NCBI GenBank assembly: GCA_001804815.1
Contig: MHBI01000003.1
Coordinates: 1 to 43,921, forward strand
Length of the DNA stretch: 43,921 nucleotides
From: Lentisphaerae bacterium GWF2_50_93
Lineage (GTDB): Bacteria > Verrucomicrobiota > Lentisphaeria > Victivallales > GWF2-50-93
Reading direction: 5' to 3'
A model generated the notes under the pieces. The model had not been told where the DNA came from and did not search any database. It saw nothing but the letters and a program-made list of their open reading frames with translations. Below are positions 25,262-34,048 of this stretch, in pieces. How positions within the stretch are numbered: the first letter of the stretch is position 1; every line of letters begins with the position of its first letter. A program made the position numbers and the translations under genes.

Positions 25262-26128
25262 CTATCCTTTTCTTTCGGCACGCATCTGTTCGCGGGCTTT
25301 TCTGAGTGTTTCCATTTCCTGCTCGGTGAGACTGTTGATTCCGGTGGCGGAAAGCTTGTCGAGTATCCTGTCCATCTCCGCCTGTGTGACCTGTTTGTCC
25401 GTCACGCTCCACCCCGGCGGCGGACTTTTCATGGAATAAAGACTTTTGCCCTTCCCAAACTTGAACACTGAGAGCATGTCCCATATTTCATCCTTATAAA
25501 GCAGTCTTATATAAAGATATCCTCCAAGGAAACCACCGACGTGTGCGAGATGCGCAATTCCGTCGGACACGCCGAATTCAAAAGCCAGCTCTACGATGAG
25601 AAACACGAATGCAAATGTCTTCAGCTTCATGGGAATCGGTGGAATCAGCAGCATGATCCTCATGTCCGGATAGAACATCGCCGTCGCGATTATTATTCCT
25701 GAGACAGCTCCGCTTGCACCGACACAGGGGATTGAACTGTTCCAGTTGGAAAGCATCCAGAGTCCGGCACCGCTCAGTCCGCTGATGAAATAAAGGTTGA
25801 AAAACCTGAACGGGCCGATCCTCTGTTCAAGGATTGAGCCGAACATGTAGAGGCCCCACATATTGAAGAGAATATGCATGACGCTGCCGTGGAGGAACAT
25901 ATATGTGAACAGCCTGTATATCTGGCCGTGCCTGACATCTTTGGCGTCAAGCGCGAGGGATTCCGTGAAATCGCTGGTCCTGTAGGTTCCGTACTGGGTT
26001 GCGACATCCCTCTCGGTGGAAATCTGGACTATGAAAAAAGCGACATTTGCGAACAGCAGCAGCATAAGCAGGCTGAAACTTGACCGCGAGTCCCGCAGCG
26101 GATTCCCCATGTAATTCCTGTCTGGCAT
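25262..26128 (-). CDS. Rhomboid-family intramembrane serine protease
   Basis: 288 residues. Cleaves membrane proteins within or near the bilayer. Six hydrophobic segments can be placed (about 18-37, 74-100, 109-127, 136-152, 167-186, 190-210). The catalytic Ser139 is in GASGAVSG and the catalytic His196 in HLAHVGGFLGG, with HGSVMHILFNM (80-90) and an E-x-R loop (EQRIG, 101-105) also typical. The C-terminal tail (about 215-288) is soluble, basic and helical, a pattern seen in many bacterial rhomboids. It heads a tight run with glgA and queA; no functional link among the three is obvious. Confidence 0.95.
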   Translation of the reverse strand: MPDRNYMGNPLRDSRSSFSLLMLLLFANVAFFIVQISTERDVATQYGTYRTSDFTESLALDAKDVRHGQIYRLFTYMFLHGSVMHILFNMWGLYMFGSILEQRIGPFRFFNLYFISGLSGAGLWMLSNWNSSIPCVGASGAVSGIIIATAMFYPDMRIMLLIPPIPMKLKTFAFVFLIVELAFEFGVSDGIAHLAHVGGFLGGYLYIRLLYKDEIWDMLSVFKFGKGKSLYSMKSPPPGWSVTDKQVTQAEMDRILDKLSATGINSLTEQEMETLRKAREQMRAERKG

Positions 26129-26231
26129 TCAATCCCCGTTTATTTTTTAAGTTTCCAACCGGAAAGTTTACAGCCGGAAACGCATCTTTCAAACAAAGCA
26201 GGAGAAGTGGAGGCTTATTTGAATGTTTTTT

Positions 26232-26298
26232 AAGTAGGTACGTCCTTTAGGGTGTACCATTCTTGAATTCATGGTACAGGCTAAAGCCCGTACCTACT
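26232..26298. repeat. R1 palindrome containing a stop codon
   Basis: Arms 26232-26260 (AAGTAGGTACGTCCTTTAGG start) and 26271-26298 (ending CCCGTACCTACT) with a ten-base loop. The TAG of the ydcF-like gene (26294-26296) lies in the right arm. Placed between two minus-strand genes, it may end the ydcF transcript. Confidence 0.75.
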
Positions 26299-26956
26299 CG
26301 ACAAGGTTCTTCGTGAATCCAGCTTCCTTGAGTTTCCCGTAGGCGTCCATGACTTCCGGGGGAACGTCCTGCGGGATCTGGAAACCCTTTGCCGAATAAA
26401 GGATTATCCTCTGCAGGTCGCCGACCATGATGTTCACGACATCTTCGAAGGAAATCTCATCGTTGGGATAATCCTCAAGGGATATCTGCGGAGATGTGAC
26501 AAATGCCCTGACCTTTGAGTAATGTTTCATGAAAGTCGCAAATGTGCGCCTCTCCATGTAGGGTTTCTGGACGAGGATCACGGTGTCGGCGAAGATATTG
26601 TTTTCGGCCAGGAGCTTCATTGAAAAAAGAGCGTTTTCACCGGTATTGGACGACGTGTCCTCCACAATTATCCTGTTTTCAGGAACTCCCATCCTGAGGG
26701 CGACATCCTTGAAGATCATGGCTTCGGGCCTGGTCCATATCCCCCGTGTGAGATTTCCCAGACCGCCGGACAGGACGAGCAATGGCGCGTAATCCTGGAG
26801 CAGGAGTTCGGCTCCACGTTCTGCAACACGTATGTCATGGCTGCCAAGGACGATTATGCAGTCGGACTTTTCAAGACTGTGCCCGAGCAGCATATAGTCC
26901 CAGATGATCCGCGCCAGAAGTCTTGTTTCCATTCCATCCATAGGAGATAATCCCAT
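26294..26956 (-). CDS. YdcF-like DUF218 protein
   Basis: 220 residues. The DUF218/YdcF fold starts at IIVLGSHDIRVAERGAELL (34-52), followed by LLVLSGGLGN (59-68), EDTSSNTGENALFS (99-112, the conserved S-x-N-T-x-E-N motif) and VILVQKPYMERRTFATF (128-144). Members are thought to bind nucleotides or act in cell-envelope biology; YdcF of E. coli binds S-adenosylmethionine, but the reaction is unknown. This copy lacks an N-terminal membrane anchor, so it is the short cytoplasmic form. The start may instead be an internal ATG near residue 6 or 9; no ribosome site decides. Its stop lies within an R1 repeat. Confidence 0.85.
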   Translation of the reverse strand: MGLSPMDGMETRLLARIIWDYMLLGHSLEKSDCIIVLGSHDIRVAERGAELLLQDYAPLLVLSGGLGNLTRGIWTRPEAMIFKDVALRMGVPENRIIVEDTSSNTGENALFSMKLLAENNIFADTVILVQKPYMERRTFATFMKHYSKVRAFVTSPQISLEDYPNDEISFEDVVNIMVGDLQRIILYSAKGFQIPQDVPPEVMDAYGKLKEAGFTKNLVE

Positions 26957-27066
26957 AAATTTTCAGTAGCTTTGTTGAAAGCTATTCATTTTAATTTAAC
27001 TTACACGGTCAACTGACTGAAAGAAACTTTTAAAGCCTGAATCTATTTAGGAATATGGAGATCAAA

Positions 27067-28320
27067 ATGTCGAATTTCAAGAAGATAATCGTCCCAAAAG
27101 GCGATAAAATCAAAGTTGCCGGAGACGGTTCCCTCGCAGTGCCTGAAAACCCGGTGATTGCCTTCATCGAAGGCGACGGCATAGGCGCGGATATAACCAA
27201 GGCGAGCATGCATATCTGGGACAGCGCCATAAAAAAAGCCTATGGCGGGAAACGGAAGATATCATGGATGGAAATCTATGCCGGTGAAAAGGCGAATGCC
27301 ATGTATGGTGAAAACACATGGCTTCCGGATGAATCCCTCGACGCGGTCCGCGACTACATCATCGGCATCAAAGGCCCCTTGACCACGCCGGTCGGAGGCG
27401 GCATAAGATCGCTCAACGTTGCACTTAGGCAGAAACTCGACCTGTATGTATGCCTGAGGCCTGTCCGCTATTTCAAGGGAGTCCCCTCGCCTGTCAAGGA
27501 ACCTGAAAAGACCAACATGGTTGTGTTCCGCGAAAACACCGAAGACATCTATGCAGGCATAGAATGGAAGGCGGATTCCGCGGAAGCCAAGAAGCTGATC
27601 AACTTCATGCAGGATGAAATGGGCGTAAAGCAGATAAGGTTCCCCGAGGCATGCGGCATCGGAGTGAAACCGATATCAAGGCAGGGTACGGACAGGCTTG
27701 TGCGTGCCGCGATGAAATATACCACCGCACAAAAACGCAGGAGCATGACGCTTGTCCACAAGGGAAATATCATGAAGTTCACTGAAGGCGCCTTCAAGGA
27801 CTGGGGGTATGAACTTGCGAAGAAGGAATTTTCCGATGTGTCGGCCATAGCCTCGGAATGCAACTGGAAGGCGCCGGCCGGCAAGTTCCTGGTGAAGGAC
27901 TGCATCTGCGACGCGTTCCTGCAGCAGCTTCTCACACGTCCGGACGAATATGACGTGATTGCGACAATGAATCTGAACGGCGACTATATTTCCGATGCGC
28001 TGGCGGCATGCGTAGGTGGAATTGGAATAGCGCCTGGAGCGAACGTCAACTATGAGACAGGACATGCCATATTCGAGGCCACACATGGGACTGCGCCTAA
28101 ATATGCCGGACTCGACAAGGTGAACCCCTCCTCCCTCGCCCTTTCAGGCGAGATGCTCCTCAGGCACATCGGCTGGAACGAGGCCGCCGACCTGATCATC
28201 AACGGGATGGAGACTGCAATATCGGACAAGGTTGTCACCTATGACTTCGCACGCCTGATGAAAGGCGCAAAAGAGGTCTCTTGTTCGGAATTCGCCAAAA
28301 CAGTCGTTGAAAGAATGTGA
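27067..28320 (+). CDS. icd: Isocitrate dehydrogenase (NADP-type)
   Basis: 417 residues, matching the E. coli-type homodimeric enzyme. Oxidatively decarboxylates isocitrate to 2-oxoglutarate in the citric acid cycle. The isocitrate site shows [12 protein letters not shown] with Ser115 (the phosphorylatable serine of the E. coli enzyme), plus [13 protein letters not shown] and, in the cofactor loop, [17 protein letters not shown]; the Lys-Tyr pair in that loop is the one that favours NADP. Catalytic Tyr and Lys are in EDIYAG and LVHKGN. GGAG lies six bases before the ATG at 27067; an ATG twelve bases upstream is too close to its AGGA. It is divergent from the ydcF-like gene and followed 21 bases later by ftsA. 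Confidence 0.96.
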   Translation: MSNFKKIIVPKGDKIKVAGDGSLAVPENPVIAFIEGDGIGADITKASMHIWDSAIKKAYGGKRKISWMEIYAGEKANAMYGENTWLPDESLDAVRDYIIGIKGPLTTPVGGGIRSLNVALRQKLDLYVCLRPVRYFKGVPSPVKEPEKTNMVVFRENTEDIYAGIEWKADSAEAKKLINFMQDEMGVKQIRFPEACGIGVKPISRQGTDRLVRAAMKYTTAQKRRSMTLVHKGNIMKFTEGAFKDWGYELAKKEFSDVSAIASECNWKAPAGKFLVKDCICDAFLQQLLTRPDEYDVIATMNLNGDYISDALAACVGGIGIAPGANVNYETGHAIFEATHGTAPKYAGLDKVNPSSLALSGEMLLRHIGWNEAADLIINGMETAISDKVVTYDFARLMKGAKEVSCSEFAKTVVERM

Positions 28321-28341
28321 TCTCAAAGATAAATTCATAAG

Positions 28342-29604
28342 ATGTTCAAGAACCGCCACATAATAACCGCCGTCGAGATAGGCACATCGAAAATCTGCGT
28401 GCTTATCGGAGAAGGAAGTCCGCAAGGGCATCTTTCAGTTCTCGCCCATGGCGAAAGCGCCGTCGAATCCGGCGCGGTCTGCAAGGGCGAAATAATCGAA
28501 ATGGACCGGGTTACCAGGGCGCTTGACGAGGCGATAGAAAAGGCCGAATATTCCGCGGACACTGAAATCGACAGCAACAACCTCTACATCGCAATTACAG
28601 GCAGCCACATAAGATCCATGCGCGGTTCAGGACATGTGATAGTCACCGGTGAAAGCCGCAAGATCACACCGGACCACATGGTTGAAGCCTTGAAGAATGC
28701 CACGATGGTGGGAATCCCGCCTGAATGCGTGATTTTAAATTCCATAGACGCCAACTTTGTGATTGACGGCCTCAGGCGCATAGCCGATCCCGAAGGTCAG
28801 ATTGCGGACAAGCTGGAGGCTTTCGCCCATATCATCTACGGAAACCGCAACTGCGTTGAAAACTTCCTGGCCCCCCTGCGCGAACTCGGATATGACACTT
28901 CAATTCCGGTCTTCAGCACCATATCCGCCGCATCCGGAGTACTTACCGACGAGGAACTCAAGAACGGGGTGCTTCTCGTGGACATGGGTGCCGGCACGAC
29001 AGAATACATGCTGTTCCATGATTCAGGTGCGCATGCAAGCGGAGTGATCCCGGTCGGATGCGACCATATCGCAAACGACCTCTCCGTAGGGCTCGACATC
29101 AACAACATCTCCCTGTTCAGGAAAATGCTTGTCAACAACACGATCCATTCAAGGAAGGAAAACGGCCAGGCCTTCATCGAGATCGAAGGGAACATCGGTA
29201 CAAACCGGAAAATACCAGCAGTCACAATCGAAAAGATAATCGACCTCAGGCTCAGGGAACTGTTCAATCTCATTCTTTCACAGCTCCAGTCGACAAGAAT
29301 GCTTCCTTTCATCGACCGGGGAATAGTCCTGACAGGCGGAGGAGCCCTTCTGCCGCAGGTCAGGGAGATGGCCGGCTCTGTTTTTGAAATGCCTGTGAGG
29401 ATAGGTAATCCGATCGAGCTCAGCGGCGCTGTAACCAATCTGAAATCCCCGAGATACGGCATGGTATTCGGACTGTTGAAGCACGGTGAGCGCGACAGGC
29501 AGATCAGGAAATCCGGTCCTGAAATGATAAAGAACATTGACAGGAAGCTCATCTCGGCTTCACGCGAAACGATGAGATGGCTCAAGAATGCAATAAAATT
29601 CTGA
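28342..29604 (+). CDS. ftsA: Cell division protein FtsA
   Basis: 420 residues. Actin-fold ATPase that tethers FtsZ filaments to the membrane. The phosphate-1 motif AVEIGTSKICVLIGE is at 10-24, the SHI/1C-like insertion with ITGSHIRSMRGSGHV near 90-104, phosphate-2 as LLVDMGAGTTEYMLF (213-227), then ILTGGG-type motif VLTGGGALLPQV (333-344). The last ten residues MRWLKNAIKF form the amphipathic membrane-targeting helix, set off by a linker as in other FtsAs. Sequence is clearly diverged but all ATPase motifs stand. It lies between icd and the divergent ftsZ, in the order ftsA-ftsZ usual for division clusters, though no mur genes are nearby. Confidence 0.95.
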   Translation: MFKNRHIITAVEIGTSKICVLIGEGSPQGHLSVLAHGESAVESGAVCKGEIIEMDRVTRALDEAIEKAEYSADTEIDSNNLYIAITGSHIRSMRGSGHVIVTGESRKITPDHMVEALKNATMVGIPPECVILNSIDANFVIDGLRRIADPEGQIADKLEAFAHIIYGNRNCVENFLAPLRELGYDTSIPVFSTISAASGVLTDEELKNGVLLVDMGAGTTEYMLFHDSGAHASGVIPVGCDHIANDLSVGLDINNISLFRKMLVNNTIHSRKENGQAFIEIEGNIGTNRKIPAVTIEKIIDLRLRELFNLILSQLQSTRMLPFIDRGIVLTGGGALLPQVREMAGSVFEMPVRIGNPIELSGAVTNLKSPRYGMVFGLLKHGERDRQIRKSGPEMIKNIDRKLISASRETMRWLKNAIKF

Positions 29605-29626
29605 TTTCATGGAAAAGGTTTGAAAA

Positions 29627-30793
29627 ATGGCGGCGGACAATGCAGACATAACAGCCAGGGCTACAGTCATCGGACTGGGAAATGCCGGCACCAGGATCAT
29701 CAAGGAGCTTTCCCTGATGAGCGCATCATCCTGGCTTTCAATAGCTGCTGCGGATACCGACAAGGCATCTCTTGAGAAGTCAGCGATTCCGAACTGCTTC
29801 CCTGTAGGCTTCGAATGGACGCAGGGCCTGGGCTGCGGAGGAAATGTGATAAAGGGCGAGAGGGCGTTTGCCCATCCGTCACGAAATGTCATCAATGATT
29901 TCATAAAGGAGTCGTCCCTGCTGGTAGTTGCCGGTGGAATGGGCGGTGGCACAGCGACCGCAGGCTGTTCAAGCCTTGCGAGAACCGCAAAGAAAATGGG
30001 GATACCGTCGATCTTCATCGTCACGGCACCGTTCTCCTTCGAAGGCCACAGCAAACGCGAGATATCCGAAGCCGGCATCAAGATGCTTCTTCCTGACGCG
30101 GACGTTGTCATATCAATACCAAATGACATTCTATACTCTTCGATACCTTCGCATACGCCTGCGGAAGAGGCGTTCAGGAAATCCGACATTGAAATCGCCC
30201 GGGCCATTTTGGGAATTACCGAGATAATAAGATGCAGGAACATCCTGTCGTCCGACCTTTCCGATTTCAAGAATGTGCTTCAAAAGCGCAAGTCGATGTG
30301 CTGCATAGGGCTTGGCACCGCCCAGCGGAGCGAAGGTGAAAACTTCTGCCATCTCGCACTTGAGCGGCTGATGGCATCGCCCCTGCTTGGAGGCATAGAC
30401 AGCCTCAAGGAGGCGAACGCGGCGATCCTTACGCTTACTGGCGGTCCAGAACTCAACATCGGCGAGATGCGGCATACCCTTGAGGCAGTCCAGCGCTATA
30501 CCGGCCCGGAAACCAAGCTCATTGTCGGCGCGAACACGGACCAGCTCTACGCAGGCTTCATACATATAACCCTTGTATCAGTGCGCTATGAAATGCTTCC
30601 GGATATCGGAGGCGAGGAATCAGCCGAAACGTCTGACTTTCCGGAACAGACGCCTTCAGACCAGCCGGAACTTCCACTGCTGCCGGTATCCAAGGGGATA
30701 TTCTCAAATACGTCGAGAAATATTTATGCATCACAGGACTTGGACATACCCACTTTCCTGCGCCAGGGAATCCATCTTGACAAAGGCAGATGA
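29627..30793 (+). CDS. ftsZ: Divergent cell division protein FtsZ
   Basis: 388 residues. Tubulin-like GTPase forming the division ring. Recognised by TQGLGCGGNVIKGERAF (65-81), the signature loop AGGMGGGTATAG (102-113) and the C-terminal peptide DIPTFLRQG (373-381) that binds FtsA. It departs from the family in three places: the first glycine loop is GLGNAGTRI instead of a GGGG-N type; the signature reads GTATAG rather than GTGTGA; and the synergy loop is SSDLSD (208-213) where NxDFxD is usual, so the Asn is Ser while both Asp remain. It follows ftsA by 22 bases. PVC bacteria are known to have unusual FtsZ proteins, so this may be an adapted true FtsZ rather than a degenerate copy. Confidence 0.9.
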   Translation: MAADNADITARATVIGLGNAGTRIIKELSLMSASSWLSIAAADTDKASLEKSAIPNCFPVGFEWTQGLGCGGNVIKGERAFAHPSRNVINDFIKESSLLVVAGGMGGGTATAGCSSLARTAKKMGIPSIFIVTAPFSFEGHSKREISEAGIKMLLPDADVVISIPNDILYSSIPSHTPAEEAFRKSDIEIARAILGITEIIRCRNILSSDLSDFKNVLQKRKSMCCIGLGTAQRSEGENFCHLALERLMASPLLGGIDSLKEANAAILTLTGGPELNIGEMRHTLEAVQRYTGPETKLIVGANTDQLYAGFIHITLVSVRYEMLPDIGGEESAETSDFPEQTPSDQPELPLLPVSKGIFSNTSRNIYASQDLDIPTFLRQGIHLDKGR

Positions 30794-31692
30794 GCACCTT
30801 ATCAAAAACCATCCCGTTGATTATACTCATCCTGCTCTCGTCCTGCTCGAAAAGAACTGAAATCCAGCCTCCTGCCATGAACGGAGATGATATCTTCGCC
30901 CGGGTTGCCGCATTTTATAAGATCGGCCCCAAGCCCAGCGGATCCCAAAATGCCGCAAAAGCCGCCGAGCATATCAGGCAGTCAATCTCGGCGTCCGGAC
31001 TCAATCCTGAAACGGATGAGTGGGAACTATTGAACGGGGAAGGGATCCGGACGGTCTACAGGAACATATCAGTGGATATGCCTGGAAAGTCAAAGGATTT
31101 CATTATAATCGGCAGCCATTACGACACAAAGAAAATTGAAACCGTCCCCGATTTCGCAGGAGCAAACGACGGAGCATCAAGCACGGGACTTCTTCTCTCT
31201 GCAATCAACACCTTGAAAAAATCCGGAGTAAAACCGCACTATACTTTGAAGTTTGTCTTTTTTGATGGAGAGGAATGTCTTGTAAATTACTCTGGAAAGG
31301 ATGGTCTTTTTGGAAGCCGAAGACTTGCCGCCAGGCTGAAAGACTCGGGAATGACATCAAGCTGCAGGGCTGTTGTCATAATGGATATGATTGGAGACAG
31401 GGATTTGAAAATAACAATACCGGCAAACTCCACGCCTGAACTGACGGAGCTGGCACTTGCCGTTGCCGCAAAGGAGAAGAGGGATTTTATCTCGAAAAGC
31501 AAAAACAGCATCATCGACGACCACGTCCCGTTCCTCGATATCGGGCTGCCAGCCATAGACATAATCGATTTCGAATATGGTGAAAACAACAGGTACTGGC
31601 ATACCGCTGGAGACACATTGGACAAACTTTCGTCATCAAGCCTTGAGACCTCCGGGAATCTCCTGATGAGGATGGTTTTCCTCATCAAATGA
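30790..31692 (+). CDS. M28-family lipoprotein, glutaminyl-cyclase-like
   Basis: 300 residues. A lipoprotein signal with LLSSC places the acylated Cys at 19. The M28 zinc ligands are present: HYD (His110, Asp112), ANDG (Asp127), GEE (Glu161, Glu162), then DMIGD, DDHVPF and WHTAGDTLD. The stretch FFDGEEC...KDGLFGSRRLA (157-180) and the later SIIDDHVPFLDIGLPAIDII closely follow glutaminyl-peptide cyclotransferase rather than ordinary aminopeptidases. QC converts N-terminal Gln to pyroglutamate, protecting exported proteins. Its ATG overlaps the ftsZ stop (ATGA), so the two are co-translated. An aminopeptidase remains possible without testing. Confidence 0.85.
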   Translation: MSTLSKTIPLIILILLSSCSKRTEIQPPAMNGDDIFARVAAFYKIGPKPSGSQNAAKAAEHIRQSISASGLNPETDEWELLNGEGIRTVYRNISVDMPGKSKDFIIIGSHYDTKKIETVPDFAGANDGASSTGLLLSAINTLKKSGVKPHYTLKFVFFDGEECLVNYSGKDGLFGSRRLAARLKDSGMTSSCRAVVIMDMIGDRDLKITIPANSTPELTELALAVAAKEKRDFISKSKNSIIDDHVPFLDIGLPAIDIIDFEYGENNRYWHTAGDTLDKLSSSSLETSGNLLMRMVFLIK

Positions 31693-31747
31693 GCGTGGCA
31701 ATGTCTTTCCATCCTGTACTTTTATTCAAATTTCTTATTCATTGAGT

Positions 31748-31776
31748 TTGTCATAGCATATTCGGCAAGATATAAT
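31748..31776 (+). promoter_or_regulatory. Sigma-70-type promoter
   Basis: TTGTCA (31748-31753) and TATAAT (31771-31776) are separated by 17 bases: one mismatch in the -35 and a perfect -10. It lies 39 bases before the ATG of the following membrane-protein gene, giving a leader of about 30 bases. The best promoter match in the window. Confidence 0.7.
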
Positions 31777-31814
31777 AGCCTATGTTTAATTAATAAAATA
31801 TCCGGAGGTTTAAT

Positions 31815-32648
31815 ATGGGTCAAATGTTGCAGAATTTAGGTGTTGGAGGAATCATTGCAGTCGTTGTCATGGTTCTTTCGCTTGTCGGAATGATAGTATG
31901 CGCAAAAAAACAGGATTCTGTTGCAATTGCAAAACCTGCGGCAGTAGGACTGATGATTCTCGTCCTCCTCTCCGCCGTAGTCATACTCATGAAAACAGGT
32001 GTTCTCGGCGACCAGGGAACCCAGAAAATCATCCAGAATGAGTTCACCTACACAAAATCCAGCTATGTCATGCTCGGCAAGCACATCGCAGATAAGATAC
32101 CCGGTGCGAAGATTCTGCTCATCGTCGACAAACAGCGCCAGAACGATACCCGTTCCCCTGCCCTCCTCGACGCCTTCAAACAGGGCCTTGGCGGAAAAGC
32201 GACTATTTCAGCCACTGAGACTCCCGCAATTGCCTGGCCTGAAGGACGTCCTCAGCCAAACCCCGAGGAAATGGACATGATTCCGCTTCAGGAAGTCATG
32301 ACAGCCCAGAGCTTCAACGACCTCATGACGAAATATCCGGATTGTAATCTCGTCGTCTCCTTCATAGGCCTGCCCAACGATGTTGAAAACATGCAGGTCT
32401 GGACGATGGAACCTGAAAAGCGCCCGAAGCTTGCCATCATCAACGGAGCATATCACAACTTGAAGTCTGCCCTCCAGTCTGGAATCGTGGCTGTCATCGT
32501 AGCAGTCAATCCCAGCGCGAAGTTCACGGATGAAGCCGCTCCTACAGACATAAAGGCCGCCTTCGACAAGAGATATATCCTGATCACTCCGGATAACATC
32601 GAAGAGATCTCCCAGAAATACGCGAACATGTTCCAAGAGGTCAAATAG
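31815..32648 (+). CDS. Two-helix membrane protein with periplasmic-binding-like domain
   Basis: 277 residues. Two N-terminal hydrophobic segments (about 9-29 and 39-60) precede a soluble domain of about 210 residues. That domain alternates beta strands and helices (AKILLIVDKQR, CNLVVSFIGLP, PKLAIINGAY, GIVAVIVAVNP, KRYILITPDNI) like one lobe of a Rossmann or periplasmic-binding fold. No known family is recognised. GGAGG lies six bases before the ATG and a good promoter precedes it, so it is probably well expressed. A NupC-type transporter begins 44 bases after its stop; a shared transcript is likely, and a role in nucleoside or small-molecule sensing is conceivable but unproven. Confidence 0.75.
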   Translation: MGQMLQNLGVGGIIAVVVMVLSLVGMIVCAKKQDSVAIAKPAAVGLMILVLLSAVVILMKTGVLGDQGTQKIIQNEFTYTKSSYVMLGKHIADKIPGAKILLIVDKQRQNDTRSPALLDAFKQGLGGKATISATETPAIAWPEGRPQPNPEEMDMIPLQEVMTAQSFNDLMTKYPDCNLVVSFIGLPNDVENMQVWTMEPEKRPKLAIINGAYHNLKSALQSGIVAVIVAVNPSAKFTDEAAPTDIKAAFDKRYILITPDNIEEISQKYANMFQEVK

Positions 32649-32692
32649 TAGAATTCCTCCTGCGGGATGCCGCGTCAATGGAGCTTTGAGGA

Positions 32693-33985
32693 GTGCAGTA
32701 TAATCTAATAAGCCTTGCAGGTTTCTCATTCCTGATTGTTTTTGCATGGATTTTAAGTGATGCAAGGAGCAGGATCTGCTGGCGTCCGATCATCGGTGGA
32801 ATTCTTCTCCAGTTCATTTTTGCAGTGCTTCTCTTCTGCGCTCCTGAAAAGCTCCTGGGCGGTTCAATCCCCGGCACACGGGAGATGTTTGTCCTGTTCA
32901 GCGACATGTTCAACAAGCTGATCGAACATTCAAGGCAGGGCATCGTGTTCGTGTTCGGCAAACTCGGGGAGACCAACGACACTACTGGATTCATACTGGC
33001 CTTCCAGGTACTTCCTTTCATAATAATCTTCTCCAGCATAATCTCCTTACTGTATTACATAGGACTCATGCAGGTTGTCATAAGGGCTTTTGCAAGGCTC
33101 TTTACGCACACGATGAGGACTAGCGCGGCTGAATCCCTCTCCGCCTCGGCCAACATTTTCGTTGGAATCGAAGCCTCTCTTGCCATCAGGCCTTATCTCG
33201 CAAAAATGACCCGCTCGGAGCTGTTCACGATCATCGTCGCAGGCATGGCTTCTGTCGCATCGAGCGTCCTGGCAGTATATGTCTCTTTCCTCAACAGGGA
33301 TTTCCCGATGATCGCGGGACACCTGATGAGCGCCTCCCTCTTGTCGGTTCCTGCAACATTCATAATAACAAAGCTCATGATACCTGAAACAGGCGTTCCG
33401 GAGACCATGAACGTGGCTGAATGCAGGATCCACGCGGATCCCGACACCAACTGGATAGAGTCTATCATAAACGGAGCTTCAAATGGTGCAAAACTGGCTT
33501 TCGGCGTGGGCATAACGCTTATTGCTTTTGTCGGTCTTCTTGGGATTTTCGAAGGCTCCCTGGGTTTCCTCCAGGTAAAAGCCGGCATTGTCAATCCAGT
33601 AACCCTCATCGAGATCCTTTCCTGGGCTTTCTATCCTTTCACATATATGATGGGAATACGTCCGGAAGACGTGGGCATTGTCTCGCATATGCTGGGGACA
33701 AGGATAATCCTGACGGAAATTCCTGCATATCTGGATCTTGCGAAATTCGCAGCAAACGGCGGGGATCCCAGGACATTGCTGATCGCCAGCTATGCGCTGT
33801 GCGGGTTCACACATGTCGCTTCAATGGCGATATTCATAGGTGGTACGGGCACGCTTGCGCCCAACCAGCTCCCTACCATGACAAAGTTTGGTCCAAAGGC
33901 CCTGCTCGCCGCCACATTTGTCACACTTTTAAACGGCTGTACCGCAGGCATATTCTACTGGGGACAGGCAGGGATACTGAGGTGA
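32693..33985 (+). CDS. NupC-type concentrative nucleoside transporter
   Basis: 430 residues, typical for family CNT. Imports nucleosides with H+ or Na+ at the inner membrane. The N-terminal helices (about 4-20, 33-52) are followed by TTGFILAFQVLPFIIIFSS, SAAESLSASANIFVGIEASL (residues about 143-162, the conserved N-F-V-G region), MTRSELFTIIVAGMASVASS, and later YPFTYMMGI and CGFTHVASMAIFIGG (about 366-380), all conserved in NupC relatives. The start is a GTG with a GGAG nine bases upstream. Substrate range (purine or pyrimidine) cannot be read. Confidence 0.93.
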   Translation: MQYNLISLAGFSFLIVFAWILSDARSRICWRPIIGGILLQFIFAVLLFCAPEKLLGGSIPGTREMFVLFSDMFNKLIEHSRQGIVFVFGKLGETNDTTGFILAFQVLPFIIIFSSIISLLYYIGLMQVVIRAFARLFTHTMRTSAAESLSASANIFVGIEASLAIRPYLAKMTRSELFTIIVAGMASVASSVLAVYVSFLNRDFPMIAGHLMSASLLSVPATFIITKLMIPETGVPETMNVAECRIHADPDTNWIESIINGASNGAKLAFGVGITLIAFVGLLGIFEGSLGFLQVKAGIVNPVTLIEILSWAFYPFTYMMGIRPEDVGIVSHMLGTRIILTEIPAYLDLAKFAANGGDPRTLLIASYALCGFTHVASMAIFIGGTGTLAPNQLPTMTKFGPKALLAATFVTLLNGCTAGIFYWGQAGILR

Positions 33986-34048
33986 GAGGAAAAAAGTGCG
34001 GAAGTTCGGAAGTTGAAAGAAGAAACTGGAAATCCTTGGGTGTTTAAC

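Noticed and set aside
28836..29585. Minus-strand open frame opposite ftsA
   Set aside because: Shadow frame; FtsA motifs are intact on the plus strand.
29627..30793. Reading the divergent FtsZ as a pseudogene
   Set aside because: The frame is full length, the FtsA-binding peptide is intact and both ends are tightly placed between neighbours.
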